Assembly (NCBI RefSeq): GCF_022808175.1
Contig: NZ_JALGBX010000013.1
Coordinates: 175,067-239,066 of the forward strand
DNA length: 64,000 nt
Source of the DNA: Streptomyces sp. AP-93
GTDB lineage: Bacteria > Actinomycetota > Actinomycetes > Streptomycetales > Streptomycetaceae
Direction: 5' to 3'
In this document: positions 1-9,491 of the stretch, in pieces
How positions within the stretch are numbered: position 1 is the stretch's first letter
Layout: each line of letters begins with the position of its first letter
Notes under the pieces: generated by a model
Databases searched by the model: none
Told to the model about the DNA's origin: nothing
The model's input: the letters and a program-made list of their open reading frames with translations, nothing else
Made by a program: the position numbers and the translations under genes

Positions 1-2506
1 TGCCGGGCAGGGTGGGGGCGGCGTAGGCGTAGCCGGACTTGCCGGGGGCGGGCACGCCCATGTTCACGGAGAGTTTCGCCAGCGCGGACGCCTTTACGTG
101 CCGCGTGTACCCGGTGGCGAGGCGCTTCGTCACGCCACCGAGGGCAACGGAGTACTGGGTGGCCGGGTCCTTGAGGAAGGTCGCCTGCCAGCTCTGGGTG
201 AGCGAGCCGTCGGTCACGGCCGGCCCCATGTGGGCGGTGCGGAATCCCGTGTATCCCTGGGGGAGGACCCAGCCGTTGCCGATGTAGCCGTCGCCGACCG
301 TCTGTTGGTAGTACGGCAGGGCGAAGTCGGCCGTGGACAGGCCGGGAACGGTGATGTCCACCAGCTTCGCGGTCCGCGCGTCGACCGTGACCTTGGTGGT
401 GCCGGAAACCTCCAGCCGGGGCTGGACCAGCCAGTCGACGCCCCGGGCGAGGTCCGACTCGTCCTGGTACACGGAGCCGTGGAGGGCGTAAGTGCCCTTG
501 GGGAGACGGAGGGTGCTGGGGCCGGCCTCGTTGCGGACACCCACCCATATGCCGTCGGCGGCGCCTGCGATGCCGAACAGGGAGTGGGAGAACGCGCGGG
601 CGGCTGAGCCGTCGCGGTCGAGGGTCGTGATGGTGACGTCGTACGCCTCGGCCTCACGGACGGCCGCCGCGCCCGTACGCACCGACTGGCCGCCGCCGGT
701 GGCGGTGACGTAGGCGGAGAAGGCGCCGTCGACATCGCCGAGCCGCGTGTCGGCGGCCAGGTCGACCTCGGCCCGGCCCCCTGCGGGCACGGTCACCTTG
801 TCGGCGCCGAGCGCGAAAAACCCGGCCGGGGCGGACGTGCCCCGGGCATCGGTGCCGGTCACCGCGAGGTCGAGGGTGATGTCGGTGGTGCCGAGATTGC
901 GGTAGGCGATCTTCTTGGTGAGCGGCACGTCGTCGGCGTGCGGCCACCGGGCCGTGCCGAGGGACACCGACGGCTGTTCGGTGATCACCGTCTGGGTGAG
1001 GGCCTTGTCCACTTGCACGCGGCCCGTGCCCTGCTGTTGAACGCCGGCCGAGCCGTCCTTCGTGGACGCGGTCAGCGCGCCCTTGAGCTCGGTTCCGGTC
1101 CAGCCGGGGTTCTTCTGCTTCAGCAGCGCTGCCGCTCCGGCCACGTGCGGGGTGGCCATGGAGGTGCCGCTCAGCTGCAGGTACCCCGGGGCGGGGTGCT
1201 GGGCCCCGGGGTCCGTGTCGAGCCTGCTCCCCGGGGCCGCCGCGGCGGCGATGCCCACGCCGGGCGCGGTGACGTCGGGCTTGACCGCGCCGTCGCCGAC
1301 GCGCGGGCCCCTGCTGGAGAACTCCGCGAGGACGTCCTCGGCGTCGACGGCGCCGACGGTCAGGGCGGCGTCGGCGCTGCCGGGCGAGCCGACCGTGGAC
1401 TCGCCGGCACCGTCGTTGCCCGCGGCGACGGCGAACAGGACCCCCTTCTGCGCCGACAGCCGGTCGACGGTGGCCTCGACCGGGTCCACGCCGGGGAAGT
1501 CCCGGCTTCCGAGGCTGAGGTTGACGACGTCCGCACCCTCGGCGACGGCCCACTCCATCCCCGCGATGACCGCGGAATCGGTGCCGTAGCCACGGTCGTC
1601 GAGGACCTTGCCGCTGATCACCCTGGCGCCGGGCGCGACGCCCTTGAGCGCCCCGCCGGACGCGGCCCCGGTCCCGGCCGCGATGGAGGCCACGTGGGTG
1701 CCGTGGCCGACGCGGTCGGTGGCGTCGGGGGAGTCGGAGAAGTTCTTCTCCCCGACGACCTGGCTCCTCAGGTCCGCGTGGGTCTTGTCGACACCGGTGT
1801 CCAGGACGGCGATCTTCACGCCCGTGCCGTCGAACCCGGCCTGCCAGGCCCGGTCGGCGCCGATCTGCTTCGTGCTCTTGTCCAGGCTCGCCTTGCGTAC
1901 GCCGTCCAGCCAGACCTTGCCGATGCCGGGGCCGGTGGCGCGCAGGCCGCGCGCGGTGGGCTCCGTCAAGGCCTCCCAGACCTTCGTGGCGTCAGCGGGC
2001 GAGGCCTTGACGGCTTCGGCGTTGACGGTCTGGAGGGCGTGCCCCGCCCCGTCGCCGGCGGCGGACCGCAGCTCCGCGCGCGCCGGGCCGGCGGAGCCCT
2101 CGTACTGGACGATCAGGCCGAGGCCGCCGCGGTGCAGTGCGCGCAGGGTCGGGTCGGCGAGTGTGGTGACGTCGAAGAGGCGCCGGTCCAGCTTGCCGGC
2201 GGCCAGCAGGGCCCGGGCGTCGGCGGGCAGGACCAGGGTGCGGCCGTCGGCGCGTTCGATCTCGACCGGTACGCGCTCACGCCCCTGGCCGGGCTCGAAG
2301 CGTACGACGGCGCCGCTGCCGTTCACGGTCACGCGGTCGCCGGTGATCAGCGTGACGGTCACGGGGGTGCCCGTGGTGCTGCTTGTGGGGGAGGCGGCGG
2401 GCGCCGCCCCTGCGGGGCCGGTCAGCCCCGTGCTGAGGGCGACGACGGCGGTGGCGAGGGCGAGGGCCCCCGCGGCACGTCGGGGCCTGTGGGTCCGTGT
2501 GAACAA
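1..2506 (-). CDS. Secreted subtilisin-like serine protease (S8), 3' end outside window
   Basis: Extracellular S8 peptidase. I chose the TTG at 2506 because an AGGAG box lies 5 nt upstream and the next residues form a signal peptide (RTHRPRRAA, then a hydrophobic Ala/Leu/Val stretch ending near AGAAPA). A propeptide of roughly 190 residues follows. All three catalytic motifs are present: VLDTGVD (Asp about 236), GHGTHVAS (His about 268) and GTSMATPHVAG (Ser about 449). The rest is a long beta-rich region that continues past the left window edge, so the C-terminus is not seen. No frame break is visible. It is divergent from the STAND gene at 2857 across about 350 bp. The substrate cannot be inferred. 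Confidence 0.93.
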   Translation of the reverse strand, partial: MFTRTHRPRRAAGALALATAVVALSTGLTGPAGAAPAASPTSSTTGTPVTVTLITGDRVTVNGSGAVVRFEPGQGRERVPVEIERADGRTLVLPADARALLAAGKLDRRLFDVTTLADPTLRALHRGGLGLIVQYEGSAGPARAELRSAAGDGAGHALQTVNAEAVKASPADATKVWEALTEPTARGLRATGPGIGKVWLDGVRKASLDKSTKQIGADRAWQAGFDGTGVKIAVLDTGVDKTHADLRSQVVGEKNFSDSPDATDRVGHGTHVASIAAGTGAASGGALKGVAPGARVISGKVLDDRGYGTDSAVIAGMEWAVAEGADVVNLSLGSRDFPGVDPVEATVDRLSAQKGVLFAVAAGNDGAGESTVGSPGSADAALTVGAVDAEDVLAEFSSRGPRVGDGAVKPDVTAPGVGIAAAAAPGSRLDTDPGAQHPAPGYLQLSGTSMATPHVAGAAALLKQKNPGWTGTELKGALTASTKDGSAGVQQQGTGRVQVDKALTQTVITEQPSVSLGTARWPHADDVPLTKKIAYRNLGTTDITLDLAVTGTDARGTSAPAGFFALGADKVTVPAGGRAEVDLAADTRLGDVDGAFSAYVTATGGGQSVRTGAAAVREAEAYDVTITTLDRDGSAARAFSHSLFGIAGAADGIWVGVRNEAGPSTLRLPKGTYALHGSVYQDESDLARGVDWLVQPRLEVSGTTKVTVDARTAKLVDITVPGLSTADFALPYYQQTVGDGYIGNGWVLPQGYTGFRTAHMGPAVTDGSLTQSWQATFLKDPATQYSVALGGVTKRLATGYTRHVKASALAKLSVNMGVPAPGKSGYAYAAPTLPG

Positions 2507-2734
2507 CTCTGCTCCTGTGGAAGGCGCGCACGGCGGCCGGAGCCGTGGCGCGCGCCCCGTCGTATGGCGCACGTGGCGTACGCGCGGTGTGTGCGTGGCG
2601 TGGTGGTGACGCCGGTCGCCGGGGCCGGCCGGCCCGTTTCCCACCGGCCCCTAGGGGGAGAGGCGGGGGGTGGGAGGGCGAGCCGTCCGGGCCGCGCGGC
2701 GACCGGGGTACGGCAGCAGTCCACCGGCTCGCGC

Positions 2735-2770
2735 ATTGTTCAGCAGCCTCGATCCGGGCGGCTGAACAAT
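2735..2770. promoter_or_regulatory. 10-bp inverted repeat in divergent promoter region
   Basis: ATTGTTCAGC (2735-2744) and GCTGAACAAT (2761-2770) are perfect inverted repeats separated by 16 bp, in the 350-bp gap between the divergent S8 protease and the STAND gene. The arms are AT-rich against a very GC-rich background. The position, 87 bp before the STAND start, fits an operator for one or both genes. A transcript hairpin is the alternative. No bound regulator can be named. Confidence 0.45.
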
Positions 2771-2856
2771 TGATTTCCTGGCCGAAGAGGCTCTTGTGGC
2801 TGCTGGTGCCCCCTCCTACGGTGGAAAAGATCTTGATCCCGGGGGAGGGGAGCAGC

Positions 2857-5800
2857 ATGGGAAGCGGAGCGGGACGGCCGGAGAAGGCGCTCGACCCACA
2901 GGCTGGTCCAACCGCCCGGTTCGCCGGTGAGCTCCGCACACTGCGCCGGGCGGCCGGCTCCGTCCCCTACCGCGAACTGTCCGCGCGGGCCGGCTATTCG
3001 GTGACGGCGCTCTCCCAGGCCGCCGCCGGGAACCGGCTCCCGAGCCTGCCCGTGGCGCTGGCCTACGCCGAGGCCTGCGGCGGCGCCCGTACGGAATGGG
3101 AACGACGGTGGCGCGAGGCCGAAGCCGAATCCGCGACCGAGGCCCTGGCCTCCCTCGAGCTCGCCGCCGACACCGGCGGCACTCCGCCCTACCGGGGCCT
3201 GACACGCTTCGAACCCGAGGACGAGCCGGTGTTCTTCGGCCGGGAACGCCTGACCGACCAACTGACGGCCCTGCTCGCCGAACACCGCTTCGGCGTCGTC
3301 CTCGGCCCCTCCGGCAGCGGCAAGTCCTCCCTGCTGCGGGCCGGTCTCATCCCGCGGCTGCGCCGCTCCGCCCCGCCGCTGCCGCCCGCCGCGGCCGTGC
3401 GCGTCCTCACCCCCGGCGAACACCCGATGCGGACCCACGCGCCGGTTCTCACCCCGGCCGCCGGAGACGGCGAGACCTGGCTGATCGTCGACCAGTTCGA
3501 GGAGGTCTTCACCCTCTGCGCAGACCCCGACGAACGACGGGACTTCCTCGCGGCCCTCCTCGCCGCCCGCCACCCCGGAAGCCGGATCCGCGTGGTGCTC
3601 GGCGTGCGCGCCGATTTCTACGCGAACTGTCTGGCCCACCCCGCCCTGGCCGAGGCCGCCCGAGCCGCGACCCTCCCCGTGGGCCCGCTGACCGCCGAGG
3701 AGATGCGCGGCGCGATCGTGCGCCCCGCCGCGGCGGCCGGTCTCACCGTCGAACGTGCCCTCACGGCCCGGCTCGTGGAAGAGGTCACCCGCGAACCCGG
3801 CAGCCTGCCGCTGCTCTCCCACGCCCTGCTGGAGACCTGGCGGCGCCGCCGCGGCCGCACGCTGACCCTGGCCGGACACGAGGCGGCCGGTGGCCTGCGC
3901 GGCGCCCTGGCCCAGACCGCCGAGGAGGTGTACGCGGAACTGGGCTCCGACCGCGCCCCCGTCGCGCGTCGCCTCCTGCTGAACCTGATCACCCCCGGCG
4001 ACGGAGCCCCCGACACCCGGCGTCCCGTCCCCCGCGACACCCTCGTGCCACCGGACTCGCCGGAGGCCGCCGAGGCGGGGTCCGTGCTGGACCGGCTGGC
4101 CCGGGCCCGGCTCGTCACCCTGGACCGGGACGTCGTGGACCTGGCGCACGAAGCCCTGATCACCGCGTGGCCGCGGCTGCGCGGCTGGATCGACACCGAC
4201 CGCGAACGGCTGCGACGCCACCGCCGGTTGACCCAGGCCACCCAGAACTGGCTGACCCGCCGACGCGACGCCGGGGCGCTCCTGCGGGGAGGGGAACTGG
4301 CCGAGGCCGAGGCCACGTTCGCGCACGACGCGGGCCGCTCCGCCGAGCTGATCCCGACGGAGCGGGAGTTCCTCCGTGCGGGCCTCGCGTCCCGGGCCCG
4401 CACGCATCGAATCCGCCGCGGCGTGACCTCGGTCGTCGGCCTCCTCCTCGTCCTCCTCACGGTGGCGGGCACGACCGCCTGGCAGCAGGGCCGCGACAAC
4501 GTCCGCCAGCGGGTCGACGCCGAGATCCGGCGGGCCAAGGGGAAGGAACTGACCGCCGGTCAGCTGGCAGCCGTGGCCCAGGGCCTGCGGAGCTCCGACC
4601 CTGCGCTGGCGATGCGGCTGAGCGTGGCCGCCTGGCGGCTCGCCGAGACCGCCGAGACCCGGTCGGCGCTGCTGGCGGCGTCCGTCCAGGCCGAGTCGGA
4701 CGCCTACGACGTGCCGGACGCGGCGGGCCCCTGGAACTCCCATCCGGCGCTCCCGGTCCGGCTGAGCGCGGACGGCCGCATCGCGGTCACCGTCGACGTG
4801 GACTCCGTACGCGCCTGGGACGTCACGAAGAGGACGCCGGTCGGGCCGGAGACGGCCCTCGACCCGGACACTCTGTTCCGCGGGATCTCCCCGGACGGCC
4901 GCACCGCCCTGGTGCAGCGGACCGGCGGGAAGACGGAGCCCGGATCCGGGACCGGGGCGCGTCGACTGGACCTGGCGTCCGGGACGGCGCTCGACGCCGC
5001 GCCCCGGCCGGCGGGCCCTTCCATCACCTGGACCGCTGCCGAACAGGTCGTCGCCAACCTGGACATGGACGGTGCCACCAGCCGGCTCTCGCTCCGGGAC
5101 GCACGAAACGGCCGCACCCTGCTGGAGGTGCCGACCGGACGGCATCCGATGTGGGCGCTCAGCCCGGACGGACGCCACCTGGCCCTGTGCGCCAGGGGAG
5201 GGGATGCCGCGAACTCCTTCGAACGAACCGACGTGCCCCTGAAGGTCTGGGACGTGGCCCGGAGCACGGAGCTGCCCGCCACCCGACCCGGCGGGTGTGC
5301 CGTCGACTCGTTCCGATTCACCGGCGACGGCGCCGTCCTCGTGACCCGGGCGACGGACGGCCTGAGCCTGTGGGACCCGATCACGGGCAGGGAACCGGCC
5401 AGGATCGATCACCACGGCCTGACCGAGGTGACCACCAGCCCCGACGGCCGGTTCGCCGCGGCCGTCGACGGCCGGGAGATCCTGATGTGGCGACTCGCCG
5501 CGCCCGAACGGCCGGTCTTCCGTTACTCCCTCGCCAACGGGGCCGCCTCCCAGCTCCGGATCGACCCGAAGGACGGCGTCATCAGGTACCTGACCGAACG
5601 CCGGCTCGGGGACACCATGGTGCGTACGATCTCCTACGGACCGGCCGCGACACCGGACTGGAACCCCGAACCGGCGTCGACGGGCGCCTTCAGCGCGGAC
5701 GCCACGACCGTCGCGGTCGACCGCCGGCAGGGCGCCGGCACCTGGTTCGAGGCCTACGCCGTCGCCGACGGCCGGCGCACCGCCCGCACCCCGTCGGCCG

Positions 5801-6786
5801 ACTGCCCGAAGGCCGTACCGGGATCCACCGAAACGCCCGCAGAACGTGACTGCCGTGTCCTGCTCGCGCTCACCCCCGACGGACGAACCCTCGCCCACGC
5901 CCGAACCGAGTCCGCCGAAGGCTCCGAAGCCGCGGACGCACAACGGCAGACCGCCCAGGAGCCGACCCTGTGGGACGTGCGGACGGACTCGTCCCGCCCG
6001 CTCCCCACGGGCGCGGAACCGCCGTTCGCCGCCCGGATGCCCATCACGGGACTGGCCGTCTCGCCCGACGGCCGGTCCCTGCTCACGACGCGCGCGGGCG
6101 TTGACGCCCTGGACGTCCGGGACTTGGCGAGCGGACGCCGGACCCGACCCCAGGAACTCACGAAGGACCGGATCTCCTCCACGGCCGGCCCGCGGAGCGA
6201 CCGAGCCGCCCCGGTCGCGGTCCGCCCCGACGGCCGACTCCTCGCGACCCCCTCGAACACCTTCGACATCACCACCGGCCGGCGCACCGAGCGGGGCCCC
6301 ACCACGGAACGGGGCGGGGTGATGACCTACAGCCCCGACGGCACGCGCCTGGCGGTCGGCGACACGACGGGCGGGGTCACCCTGTGGGACGGGGACGCCG
6401 AGCGACGACTGGCCACCCTCCCGGCCGGGTTCGACGCGGTCGGCCTCGACTCCGCGAGGTCCGTCACCGCCTTGGCCTTCTCTCCCGACGGCCGGACCCT
6501 TGCCGTGGCGGGCGCCTCCGGCACGCTCCGGCTCTGGGACGTGAACTCGGGCCAACCACTGGGACCACCGCTGCCGGCCCCGGGCGACGGGATCGTCGCC
6601 GTCGCCTTCTCTCCCGACGGACGAACCCTGCACAGCATGGGCGAACACAGCACCGTCCGCACCCACCAGGTGACCCCGGTCCGACTCGCGGAGTCGGTCT
6701 GCACTCGTGCGGGATCCGGACTCTCCCGGTCCGACTGGCACACCTACCTCCCGGACCTCCCTTACCGAAAGACCTGCGCATCATGA
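2857..6786 (+). CDS. HTH-STAND NTPase with membrane segment and WD40 repeats
   Basis: A 1309-residue signal-transducing ATPase. The ATG at 2857 follows a GGGGAGGGGAG box; upstream sequence in frame is promoter DNA. Order of parts: an N-terminal XRE-like helix-turn-helix (about 20-80, with RELSARAGYSVTALSQAAAG); the nSTAND1-type NTPase with P-loop GPSGSGKSS near 150 and Walker B LIVDQFEE near 208; a winged-helix/helical region with DLAHEALITAWPRL; one transmembrane segment near 523-542 (VVGLLLVLLTVAGTTAW); then WD40-like repeats carrying SPDGR tags to the end. The C-terminus shows the Trp/Cys-rich tail common in this actinobacterial family. Members are thought to be sensors, sometimes in conflict or developmental signalling; the ligand is unknown. 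It is convergent with the TetR gene at 6836. Confidence 0.9.
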   Translation: MGSGAGRPEKALDPQAGPTARFAGELRTLRRAAGSVPYRELSARAGYSVTALSQAAAGNRLPSLPVALAYAEACGGARTEWERRWREAEAESATEALASLELAADTGGTPPYRGLTRFEPEDEPVFFGRERLTDQLTALLAEHRFGVVLGPSGSGKSSLLRAGLIPRLRRSAPPLPPAAAVRVLTPGEHPMRTHAPVLTPAAGDGETWLIVDQFEEVFTLCADPDERRDFLAALLAARHPGSRIRVVLGVRADFYANCLAHPALAEAARAATLPVGPLTAEEMRGAIVRPAAAAGLTVERALTARLVEEVTREPGSLPLLSHALLETWRRRRGRTLTLAGHEAAGGLRGALAQTAEEVYAELGSDRAPVARRLLLNLITPGDGAPDTRRPVPRDTLVPPDSPEAAEAGSVLDRLARARLVTLDRDVVDLAHEALITAWPRLRGWIDTDRERLRRHRRLTQATQNWLTRRRDAGALLRGGELAEAEATFAHDAGRSAELIPTEREFLRAGLASRARTHRIRRGVTSVVGLLLVLLTVAGTTAWQQGRDNVRQRVDAEIRRAKGKELTAGQLAAVAQGLRSSDPALAMRLSVAAWRLAETAETRSALLAASVQAESDAYDVPDAAGPWNSHPALPVRLSADGRIAVTVDVDSVRAWDVTKRTPVGPETALDPDTLFRGISPDGRTALVQRTGGKTEPGSGTGARRLDLASGTALDAAPRPAGPSITWTAAEQVVANLDMDGATSRLSLRDARNGRTLLEVPTGRHPMWALSPDGRHLALCARGGDAANSFERTDVPLKVWDVARSTELPATRPGGCAVDSFRFTGDGAVLVTRATDGLSLWDPITGREPARIDHHGLTEVTTSPDGRFAAAVDGREILMWRLAAPERPVFRYSLANGAASQLRIDPKDGVIRYLTERRLGDTMVRTISYGPAATPDWNPEPASTGAFSADATTVAVDRRQGAGTWFEAYAVADGRRTARTPSADCPKAVPGSTETPAERDCRVLLALTPDGRTLAHARTESAEGSEAADAQRQTAQEPTLWDVRTDSSRPLPTGAEPPFAARMPITGLAVSPDGRSLLTTRAGVDALDVRDLASGRRTRPQELTKDRISSTAGPRSDRAAPVAVRPDGRLLATPSNTFDITTGRRTERGPTTERGGVMTYSPDGTRLAVGDTTGGVTLWDGDAERRLATLPAGFDAVGLDSARSVTALAFSPDGRTLAVAGASGTLRLWDVNSGQPLGPPLPAPGDGIVAVAFSPDGRTLHSMGEHSTVRTHQVTPVRLAESVCTRAGSGLSRSDWHTYLPDLPYRKTCAS

Positions 6787-6835
6787 CGAACGCACAGTCC
6801 TGCTCAGGGCGCGTCGTCCGCGGAGCCCGACGTCC

Positions 6836-7588
6836 TCAGGGCGCGGCCGGTCGGCCCGTCGGGCGGCGGCGGGCGCCCGCGCCCCCGCGCGCGCCGGCCA
6901 GCTCACGCTCGGCGCTCTCCAGCAGCATGTCCAGCGCGACCGGATAGGCGCTCTGCGGCATCCGGGCCGCGAGGAGTCCGGCGGTGGCCGCGATGTTCGG
7001 GTACGTCCCGGCCGGCAGGCGGGCGTACGTCGACTCCCACCGCTCCTCATCGGACTCCCGGGCCTGCTCCGTCAGCGCCAGGGAACCCGCGTCGAGCGCC
7101 GCGAAGGCCAGACACTGGTCGATGTAGGCGTGGTAGATCCGTACGGCGTCCTCGTCGCCGAACCCCGCGCCGCGAAGGCTGCCGAGGATGGCCTCGTCGG
7201 CCGCGATCTCCCGGGGGCGCCCGGTCACCCGGCTCGCGGTCAGCAGGGCGGCCTGCGGATGGGCGAGGTAGGCACCGTGGATGCGCAGGCCCAGGGAGCG
7301 CAGGTCCTCGCGCCACCGCCCGGTCGGGACCCAGCCGGCGAGGGCCCGGCCGATGAGCTCCTCACCGATGGCGAGGGTGAGCCCGTCCATGCCGTCGAAG
7401 TAGCGGTAGAGGGTGCTGGGGTCCGCGCCCAGGGCGGCGCCGAGCCGCCGGGCGGTCAGGCCCGCGCCGCCGTGCTCCCGCACCATCCGCAGCGCCGTCT
7501 CGACGATCAGCCGCTCGGAGAGCACCGTGCCCTGCCGGGTCGGACGCCGCCGTCGGCGGGCCTCCTCCGCAACCACGTCCTTAGGCAT
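6836..7588 (-). CDS. TetR family transcriptional regulator
   Basis: 250 residues. The N-terminal HTH lies at about 25-70 (LIVETALRMVREHGGAGLTARRLG-like segment, then DPSTLYRYFDGMDGL), the classic TetR recognition-helix pattern. The C-terminal ligand domain is helical, with a basic Gly/Arg tail. It is transcribed divergently from the saccharopine-dehydrogenase-like gene at 7707, and the 118-bp gap carries a TGCCAA/TTGGCA inverted repeat (7624-7653). By the usual logic of such pairs it represses the neighbour and perhaps itself; the inducer is unknown. Confidence 0.9.
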   Translation of the reverse strand: MPKDVVAEEARRRRRPTRQGTVLSERLIVETALRMVREHGGAGLTARRLGAALGADPSTLYRYFDGMDGLTLAIGEELIGRALAGWVPTGRWREDLRSLGLRIHGAYLAHPQAALLTASRVTGRPREIAADEAILGSLRGAGFGDEDAVRIYHAYIDQCLAFAALDAGSLALTEQARESDEERWESTYARLPAGTYPNIAATAGLLAARMPQSAYPVALDMLLESAERELAGARGGAGARRRPTGRPAAP

Positions 7589-7623
7589 CGCGGACTCGCC
7601 TCCTGGACCGTTCCCCGCCCTTA

Positions 7624-7653
7624 TGCCAACAGCATTGACCTTAACTCTTGGCA
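7624..7653. promoter_or_regulatory. Candidate TetR operator
   Basis: TGCCAA (7624-7629) and TTGGCA (7648-7653) form a perfect 6-bp inverted repeat with 18 bp between arms, in the gap between the TetR gene and its divergent neighbour. A TTGACC at 7635-7640 lies inside it and could be a -35 element of the plus-strand gene, although no good -10 is visible. Assignment to this TetR protein is inference. Confidence 0.4.
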
Positions 7654-7706
7654 GACGGTTCCATCAGCCCCCTGGGGCACACGCCCCACCGAGAGAGGAC
7701 CTCGCC

Positions 7707-8963
7707 ATGCGCGTTCTGCTTGTGGGTGCCGGCGGCGTCGGGAGTGCGATCGCCAAGATCGCCGCCCGCCGCGGCTTCTTCGACCGTTTCGTCGTCGCCG
7801 ACTACGACCTGACCCGGGCCGAGGCCGCCGTCGCCGCCCTGGGTGAGGCGGAGCAGCGCTTCACCGCCTGCCGCGCGGACGCCTCCGACGAGGAGGAAGT
7901 CGCCCGGCTGCTCACCGAGCACGGGTGCGACGTCCTGATGAACGCAACCGACCCGCGCTTCGTGATGCCGCTGTTCAACGCCGCGCTGGCGGCCGGCACC
8001 CACTATGTGGACATGGCCATGTCGCTGTCCCGCCCGCACCCTGCGGACCCGTACGGCACGTGCGGGGTGAAGCTCGGCGACGAGCAGTTCGAACGGGCCG
8101 CGGAGTGGGAGAAGTCGGGCCGGCTCGCGCTCGTCGGCATGGGCGTGGAGCCCGGCCTCTCGGACGTCTTCGCCCGCTACGCGGCCGAGGAACTCTTCGA
8201 CGACATCGAGGAGCTCGGCATCCGGGACGGGGCCGATCTGACCGTCGAGGGCTACGACTTCGCACCGTCCTTCAACATCTGGACGACGATCGAGGAGTGC
8301 CTGAACCCTCCCGTGGTGTACGAGCGCGAGCGCGGCTGGTTCACCACCGAACCGTTCAGCGAGCCGGAGGTCTTCGACTTCCCCGAGGGCATCGGCCCCG
8401 TGGAGTGCGTCAACGTCGAGCACGAGGAGGTCCTCCTCGTCCCGCGCTGGGTCGGAGCCCGCCGGGTCACCTTCAAGTACGGCCTCGGCGACGATTTCAT
8501 CGGCAAGCTCAAGACCCTCCACGCGCTCGGCCTGGACTCCACCGAACCGGTCACCGTCCGCGGCGAGGACGGCAGCCCGGTCCGCGTCTCACCGCGCGAC
8601 GTGGTCGCGGCCTGCCTGCCCGACCCCGCGACCCTCGGTGACCGGATGACCGGCCGCACCTGCGCCGGGACCTGGGTCAAGGGCACCAAGGACAACCTGC
8701 CGCGCGAGGTGTACCTCTACCACGTGGTCGACAACGAGTGGTCCATGCGCGAGTACGGCTCCCAGGCCGTGGTCTGGCAGACCGCCGTCAACCCGGTGGT
8801 GGCCCTCGAACTGCTCGCCGCCGACGTGTGGTCCGGGTCCGGAGTCCTCGGCCCGGAGGCCCTGCCGCCCCGCCCCTTCCTCGACCTGCTCACCGCGTAC
8901 GGTTCCCCCTGGGCGATCCGGGAACAGGACCCGAGCCCGGCCGGTCGTGCCGGCGGGCGCTGA
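7707..8963 (+). CDS. Saccharopine dehydrogenase-like NAD(P)-binding oxidoreductase
   Basis: 418 residues from the ATG at 7707, preceded by a GAGAGAGGA box. The N-terminus is a Rossmann fold with GAGGVGS (residues 7-13) and an acidic residue after strand 2 (VADYD), followed by the saccharopine dehydrogenase-type core (MNATDPRFVMPLFNAAL, THYVDMA, GMGVEPGLSD) and the matching C-terminal substrate domain. Family members act in lysine, polyamine or spermidine-like metabolism, or as stand-alone reductases; the substrate cannot be named here. It is controlled in all likelihood by the divergent TetR regulator. Its stop lies 9 bp from the stop of the convergent membrane gene, within a hairpin. Confidence 0.85.
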   Translation: MRVLLVGAGGVGSAIAKIAARRGFFDRFVVADYDLTRAEAAVAALGEAEQRFTACRADASDEEEVARLLTEHGCDVLMNATDPRFVMPLFNAALAAGTHYVDMAMSLSRPHPADPYGTCGVKLGDEQFERAAEWEKSGRLALVGMGVEPGLSDVFARYAAEELFDDIEELGIRDGADLTVEGYDFAPSFNIWTTIEECLNPPVVYERERGWFTTEPFSEPEVFDFPEGIGPVECVNVEHEEVLLVPRWVGARRVTFKYGLGDDFIGKLKTLHALGLDSTEPVTVRGEDGSPVRVSPRDVVAACLPDPATLGDRMTGRTCAGTWVKGTKDNLPREVYLYHVVDNEWSMREYGSQAVVWQTAVNPVVALELLAADVWSGSGVLGPEALPPRPFLDLLTAYGSPWAIREQDPSPAGRAGGR

Positions 8964-8981
8964 GGACGGGTCCTAGCGCCC
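8955..8981. terminator. Bidirectional hairpin over two convergent stop codons
   Basis: GGGCGCT (8955-8961) pairs with AGCGCCC (8975-8981), and the inner AGGAC pairs with GTCCT, giving a 12-bp stem with one bulged base and a 2-base loop. It covers the TGA of the oxidoreductase (8961-8963) and the stop of the convergent small membrane gene (8973-8975), so one element can end both transcripts. Confidence 0.7.
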
Positions 8982-9308
8982 GGTGGCTGCCGGCGGCCAT
9001 GGGGGCCAGGGCAAGGCCTCGTACTGCTGGGCGAGGAGTCTGCGGTTCTGGCGCCCCAGGGTCGTGAACCCCGCGATGAGGGTCCCGGCGAAGGACATGC
9101 CGGCTATCGGCGGTGCCCAGTGGCTGTCCACGCCCACCGCCAGTAGCCACAACGTTGCACAGGCTGCCCCGAGGGCCAGCAGCAGCGCGATCCTGGCGGC
9201 GCGCGCCCGCCCCCGGCTCACCGCGATGCACCCGAAGCCGAGGGCCGCGCCCGGGGCGGCCGTGAGGACGAGGACGATCAGCAGGTAGAGGGCGTAGACG
9301 ATCAGCAT
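8973..9308 (-). CDS. Small membrane protein of unknown function
   Basis: 111 residues if started at the ATG at 9308 (MLIVYALYLLIVLVL), which puts a hydrophobic helix at the very N-terminus; in-frame starts further upstream (9422, 9362) would add a soluble, Pro-rich leader and look less likely. Three hydrophobic segments are visible: about 1-28, 38-56 and 62-82. They are followed by a basic/aromatic tail with QNRRLLAQQYEALPWPPWPP. I do not recognise a family. It is convergent with the oxidoreductase, and the two genes share a terminator. Confidence 0.6.
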   Translation of the reverse strand: MLIVYALYLLIVLVLTAAPGAALGFGCIAVSRGRARAARIALLLALGAACATLWLLAVGVDSHWAPPIAGMSFAGTLIAGFTTLGRQNRRLLAQQYEALPWPPWPPAATGR

Positions 9309-9491
9309 GCCGCGGGACCCCCGGAAGTCGTGGCAACCCGCCTCGAAGACAGGGGGGTTCATGTTCCCGTGCTCCGGCAGGTGCTCGACGCCCATACTGG
9401 CAGAAGGTTTGAACGTGTTCAATACTGCCGCGCCGACTGCGGGGGAGCCCGGCCCCGCCGCCGAGGCGGAACGCGGGGGTCGTCGCAGCCG

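Noticed and set aside
938..2773. 611-codon plus-strand frame over the S8 protease
   Set aside because: Gly/Arg/Val-rich with no motif, antisense to a gene with all three subtilisin catalytic motifs.
2740..6741. 1333-codon open frame antisense to the STAND gene
   Set aside because: Shadow frame; the sense strand carries P-loop, Walker B and WD40 repeats.
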